In this document: piece after piece, positions 60,623 to 64,000 of the stretch | Numbering within the stretch: position 1 is the first letter of the stretch | Layout of the letters: the number at the start of each line of letters is the position of its first letter | NCBI GenBank assembly: GCA_035041965.1 | Contig: JAPYMA010000858.1 | Span: 327,909-391,908, forward strand | Length of the DNA: 64,000 bases | Reading direction: 5' to 3' | Source: Anisakis pegreffii | Taxonomy: Eukaryota; Nematoda; Chromadorea; Rhabditida; Anisakidae | The notes under the pieces: generated by a model | The model's database searches: none | Seen by the model: only the letters and a program-made list of their open reading frames with translations | What the model was told of the DNA's origin: nothing | Made by a program: the position numbers and the translations under genes

Positions 60623-63532
60623 TTGCTCGGCAAACGATGATGTCATCATTGTTTTGTCACTTACATAAGGAGCTTTTGTTATCGGGAAATTTGTGCTGTT
60701 TGTTTAGTTGATAAAGGTAGCGTATTATTGACCACATTTCATGATGCTCATTGCTTTATTTGATGATCGTTTGGTGTGAAATCAATTCAAAAACACCGAA
60801 ACATCTGGCATCGTTCGATAGAAAATATAGTTGTCCTTCAGTACAAAATTGAGTGAACCTTTCTGTGATGGCAGCCCGTTTTCGCGGAAGAAGTATAATT
60901 CAAAGACAAAGAAATATCAGATCATATCACAAATTTCAGGAAACCGTTTCGTAAATTTTCCCGAGAATTGGTCTCACGTGCGCATCGTCATTCGAATACA
61001 TCAGCAGGTTCACTAGGAGGTTCGTTTGGTGCAAACTCAACGACTCATGCACACACGCTACACACCACAACAGTTACATCATCAGCGCATCCTGTTCAAA
61101 CACCAATTCAGGCGTATATCGCTCCTGACCCATATCCATCTTCAAGAGGTGTTCAAGCATTTCATCTGTCGTTCTCGCTTGTGATCACTTTGATATTCAC
61201 AGCTATATCATGTATACTTTGAAACTCCTCTTATTGTGTCAAATATCCGAGTTTAAACTCTTTTTCATCGGCAGTTCGTTCGGAAAGTACCGGATCAGGA
61301 CGTTCCACCCCGTATATGCATCGTTCGGGTGGTGCAATGACCGTCGATCATATACAGTTGGATTTTGGTAGTAACAATACTCCGCTAGGTCGATCTGGCA
61401 GTGGCTCAGTGCATAGCATCGAAAGTCCAGCAAGGTAATCTCGCTTTGCTAGTTTGCACGGTCTTTTACCAACACTCTTTAGACGAAACAGAAATGTTTT
61501 TTAATTGTCATTATTCAAAGGTTCTATTTGAATGAAATACATTCCAATTTGACAGTATTTTGATTGTCTTTATTTTTTTCGTTTGTGTGCAAAATTTTAT
61601 AATTTAGGTCTCGAACCTCATCGTTCGGGTGCAGTCAACGTTTCGTGCAATCGATTCGAGACCCAGGTGATATTGTTCTGCATACGGTAGACGTTAACGA
61701 CTCTGAACAACAACCACTAACACATGTGATTCATCCACATCATCGTTGTTCGAGGGATGATAAAAATACTTTGTTGAGACATCAGCAATGTTAGTTTACC
61801 ATTTTGTTGTTGTATTTGTGCTTCTGTTTCGTCTGTTATTATTAATTTATTTTAGAATCTATTAGCCTCTATTTTGGACGTTGCGTTTAGTTTCAGTGAG
61901 AGAATTGAAAAGGTGGACATCAGCTGAAAATTTATTATTTATAGCGAGGTATGGAACATAATTGTCACATATTGATGACTGATGAAATATCAGCTGGCAA
62001 AAAAATAGATTCGATGTAACAAGTTATTGCTCACAGTCATGAAATATACTCGTGTTCAGTAATGAAGCAGCAACTTTTCGGCTGATCATTTGGCTATTTG
62101 CAGCAATAAGCAATGGTGATTATGTGGATAGAGATGTGGGAACAGATGAATACGTGTTGAGTGATGCAGGAACGTTGCATGAGTTATCGCGCGAGTTGCA
62201 TTCTTGTTTGCCGATTGCGTCGTGTTCATCATCGCTTTGTGATGATTCGCAAGTTGGCAATCAACCTAACTTCACCGACCCTCGAAGTTCGCAAGTTTTT
62301 GAAACGATTGAAGAGAACATCTCGGGGCGTTCATCACGTGCATCGTCAGTCAGGTGATTTTGGCTCGTTTAATTTGATTGATCTGGTGGATGGATCGTTT
62401 TAGAACTTATTGCAAATGCAATCGATGTTCGCATATTAATACTGAATGATCCTTATTGAATTGAGTGGTTGAGTTCCTTAATTAGATAGGTTTCAAATAC
62501 ATACTTTCATTTGTTGTACTAAATTGCGTATCAAGTTCTTTCATCAGATATTGGATTGAATAATGAAAATTATCGTCATTCTTTCCGAAAGTAGAAGCGA
62601 TTATGTTGTGCATTTGTATCGCTATTCATTCAGTCTTATGGAAGGACTGAACAGTTTTCTTGAATGCGGAAATTACATTGTAAATTTTTGAAGACAGTGA
62701 AGCAAACAATTACATAGATAACTGCTTCAGATCCTCGAATTTTGATGAAGATGAAGATAAGAAAAGTTGGTCATCACGGGCCGTAAAAGGCAGCGAGACG
62801 GATATTACACGAGCTGACTTCGGTGAACATTGCACTAAACGCGATTATGGCTTGTCAAATGAACCGCAAAGCCAAAATCAGTCACAGCAAATCGATCGAC
62901 AGCCAAACGACAAACAACAGCAGTCCTCTTCGAATATCTCTGACCGTTCATTGAATAGTCGACCCTTCAATACCAATGATATCGTACCTTCCAATCATAT
63001 TTCCGGTAATATTTCCAACCACAAGAATGTGTCAGTGACGAATGAAAATGATGTGCTAAATAACGATAAGCGTTATCGTTTAAAATGTCGTGATGATTCA
63101 GATTTGAGATACGTACTTCTTGACGTAAGTTGTTTGATTCTTTCACTGGTTTATCATTTGTCAATTTCTAAACAAATAATTTCCTGAGATTTCATAATTT
63201 TCGATTTCTACTGGATAATTATTTGTCTTTTTCTGGCACGTCTCTTTTCATTTTATTTATCTTTATTTCTTTCAATTCATGATGAAATTCATCGAATCTC
63301 ACCCTTGCGGTTACCAACGTCCAGAATCGCCTTTTCATTTAGCCTTTTTTATCTGCGATGAAACTGCAATGAAATTGGTTAATTTTAGCTAACGGGTGCG
63401 CATGCTTCCAATCGTATTCGACGTAAACGTTCAAAAAGCAGTTCAGTATGTATCGGCGGTGGCAATCTTGAGTACGCTCAACTGCATCCACTTCCGCTCA
63501 CCACACCTCTACCCAACAAAACACTTCTTTAA
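49781..63532 (+). CDS. ist-1: Insulin receptor substrate (IRS) homologue
   Basis: Cytoplasmic docking protein that, in its family, binds the phosphorylated insulin/IGF receptor and recruits PI3-kinase and other SH2 proteins. Exons: 49781 to about 49870 (MDSLSHRQHRSTNSVV start), 50175-50309, 55148-55319, 55834-56069, 56472-56659, about 56991-57096, about 57181-57285, 57987-58181, about 58387-58519, about 58865-59119, 59264-59361, 59554-59647, 59827-59929, 60169-60294, 60940-61148, 61275-61434, 61609-61789, 62104-62353, 62731-63124, 63389-63532. Most joins are in phase; those around 57096/57181 and 58519/58865 are not settled. PH, PTB and tyrosine-bearing tail appear in the IRS order. The tail holds a single YxxM (EYAPM) and ends GGGNLEYAQLHP plus ~15 residues. 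Overall a diverged but full-length IRS. Confidence 0.85.
52470..52640. repeat. TTA/TTG-rich low-complexity tract
   Basis: Imperfect TTATTATT and TTTTATTA repeats in the large IRS intron, giving a spurious Leu/Ile frame. Confidence 0.8.
52729..52966. mobile_element. GC-rich MITE-like element with TIRs and 7-bp TSD
   Basis: The left end TAGTGTTCGTCGGGGA is the inverted complement of the right end (TCCCCGACGAACACTA), with GC-rich arms that continue to pair internally. TTGTAAC flanks it at 52722-52728 and 52967-52973, a likely target-site duplication. Inside, a ~71-bp unit containing GGGGAG(C/T)AAATTGGAC and GGGGAGCAAATTGCGCG occurs twice. It has no credible transposase; the arginine/glycine-rich frames on both strands are by-products of composition. 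It could be a non-autonomous hAT-like element (7-8 bp duplication). Confidence 0.75.
55408..55436. repeat. (ATT)n microsatellite in IRS intron
   Basis: About nine perfect ATT triplets between the PH and PTB exons. Confidence 0.9.
55834..56659 (+). other. ist-1: PTB domain of the IRS homologue
   Basis: Exon 55834-56069 joins the PH exon in phase as FFE/CVWDVVLVDNPKLKK and continues through LCGPQRLCFYPHTIILCKR. Exon 56472-56659 reads RKFVASFGCQEKFFIMRMG, then SSPSGSAEVWAQCESEEIA and the helix AGDIHIKLNKIIER. The FFI..GRS..SG..E.W.Q pattern is the IRS-type PTB signature that binds NPXY of the receptor. Confidence 0.85.
56991..63532 (+). other. ist-1: Tyrosine-containing tail of the IRS homologue
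   Basis: Low-complexity Ser/His/Gln-rich tail. Candidate phosphotyrosine sites: EYAPM at 59292-59306 (canonical YxxM, p85 SH2), SYVSD and CYSSL (59554-59647), YIAPDPYPSS before 61148, PYMHR (61275-61434), DYVDR and EYVLSD (62104-62353), DYGLS and RYVLLD (62731-63124), EYAQL (63389-63532). RKRAFSLGS near 60255 resembles the basic-Ser 14-3-3-type context of IRS proteins. RRKRSKSSS near the C-terminus is a basic patch. Functions of single sites are inferred from motif only. Confidence 0.7.
60456..60621. repeat. Long (ATT)n microsatellite in IRS intron
   Basis: About 55 ATT triplets with one interruption at 60526-60529 (ATCT), in the intron between exons 60169-60294 and 60940-61148. It produces a spurious poly-Leu/poly-Ile frame. 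Confidence 0.95.
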
Positions 63533-64000
63533 ACTCTTATCTAACTTCACTCGCCAAATCTAATATCCTGAGGGGACATTGAAAGGACTGGCTGTTCGCA
63601 TCGGATGATTCAATCGTATTTTCACTTGTCGCAAAAACAAAACTGTTACTTTTTTATTGATCGATCATAATTGTTTCGAATACAAAATGCGTGATTGGAA
63701 TTGCATGATAAGAAAGCATTCATCACGTCTATTGACGTTCGTAAAGTTGAATGCGGAAGTAATTAAAATTGTTGTGATCATAATAGATCATCAACCTTCA
63801 AAGCTGTGATCTCTGTTCAATCGTTTGTAATTACTGAAACAATATCGCTTCACCTCTTTTGCTTTCTCTTTTGTTTTTCTTTTTCTTTTCAAGAGATTCT
63901 ACTGTTAAGATAATGATTGTTAATTTTCTTTAGCGTTATTTGTAAATATATCGTATATATTGTGATATTCATTATTTTATTGGATATGTTTTCAAGAATT
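63533..64000. other. Downstream flank of the IRS gene
   Basis: AT-rich 3' flank. No clear AATAAA close to the stop and no further exon recognised. Confidence 0.4.

Noticed and set aside
60442..60711. 89-codon poly-Leu/poly-Ile frame
   Set aside because: Translation of the ATT microsatellite inside an intron of the IRS gene.
1..64000. tRNA, rRNA and CRISPR arrays
   Set aside because: I looked for B-box-like GGTTCGA..CC with a paired acceptor stem, rRNA-like stretches and evenly spaced direct repeats; none held up. The 405-bp array is not CRISPR.

Overview
This is nuclear DNA of a nematode, most likely a parasitic species with long introns and intergenic spacers. The sequence is AT-rich, genes are split by introns with nematode-style TTTCAG acceptors and GTAAGT/GTGAGT donors, and the first gene encodes a cuticle-type collagen (Gly-X-Y blocks, paired-Cys interruptions, terminal YCPCP motif). 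I see no bacterial operons, rRNA, tRNA or CRISPR. All calls come from reading frames, splice signals, codon phase and remembered family patterns; no database search was possible.

Layout. 0.2-2.4 kb (+): cuticle-type collagen. 3.6-7.06 kb (+): many-exon helical protein resembling NOL11, a small-subunit processome factor. 8.5-9.8 kb (+): short unrecognised gene. 9.86-11.2 kb (-): unrecognised gene in which one short module (HRGF..KAR.ILL) occurs twice. 11-46 kb is mainly spacer or long intron with scattered weak candidates at 16.2-16.6 (-), 19.1-19.4 (-), 25.5-25.8 (+), 32.0-32.4 (-), 35.2 (+) and 40.2-40.5 kb (+), a possible EGF-like relic at 36.7 kb, and a dimeric ~405-bp tandem repeat at 21.6-23.17 kb. 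45.9-48.8 kb (-): unrecognised multi-exon gene. 49.78-63.53 kb (+): insulin receptor substrate (IRS) homologue (C. elegans ist-1 family) with PH domain, PTB domain and a long Ser/His/Gln-rich tyrosine-containing tail.

The IRS gene is the best supported. Its PH domain is split by a 4.8-kb intron that carries a GC-rich transposon-like element with terminal inverted repeats and a 7-bp target duplication; another intron carries a ~165-bp ATT microsatellite. The tail has one canonical YxxM PI3-kinase docking motif and a final EYAQL motif.

The genes look like independent neighbours and I see no shared pathway. No clearly new multi-gene system is visible. The most unusual items are the dimeric tandem repeat, the foldback elements, the duplicated-module gene and the split PH domain.
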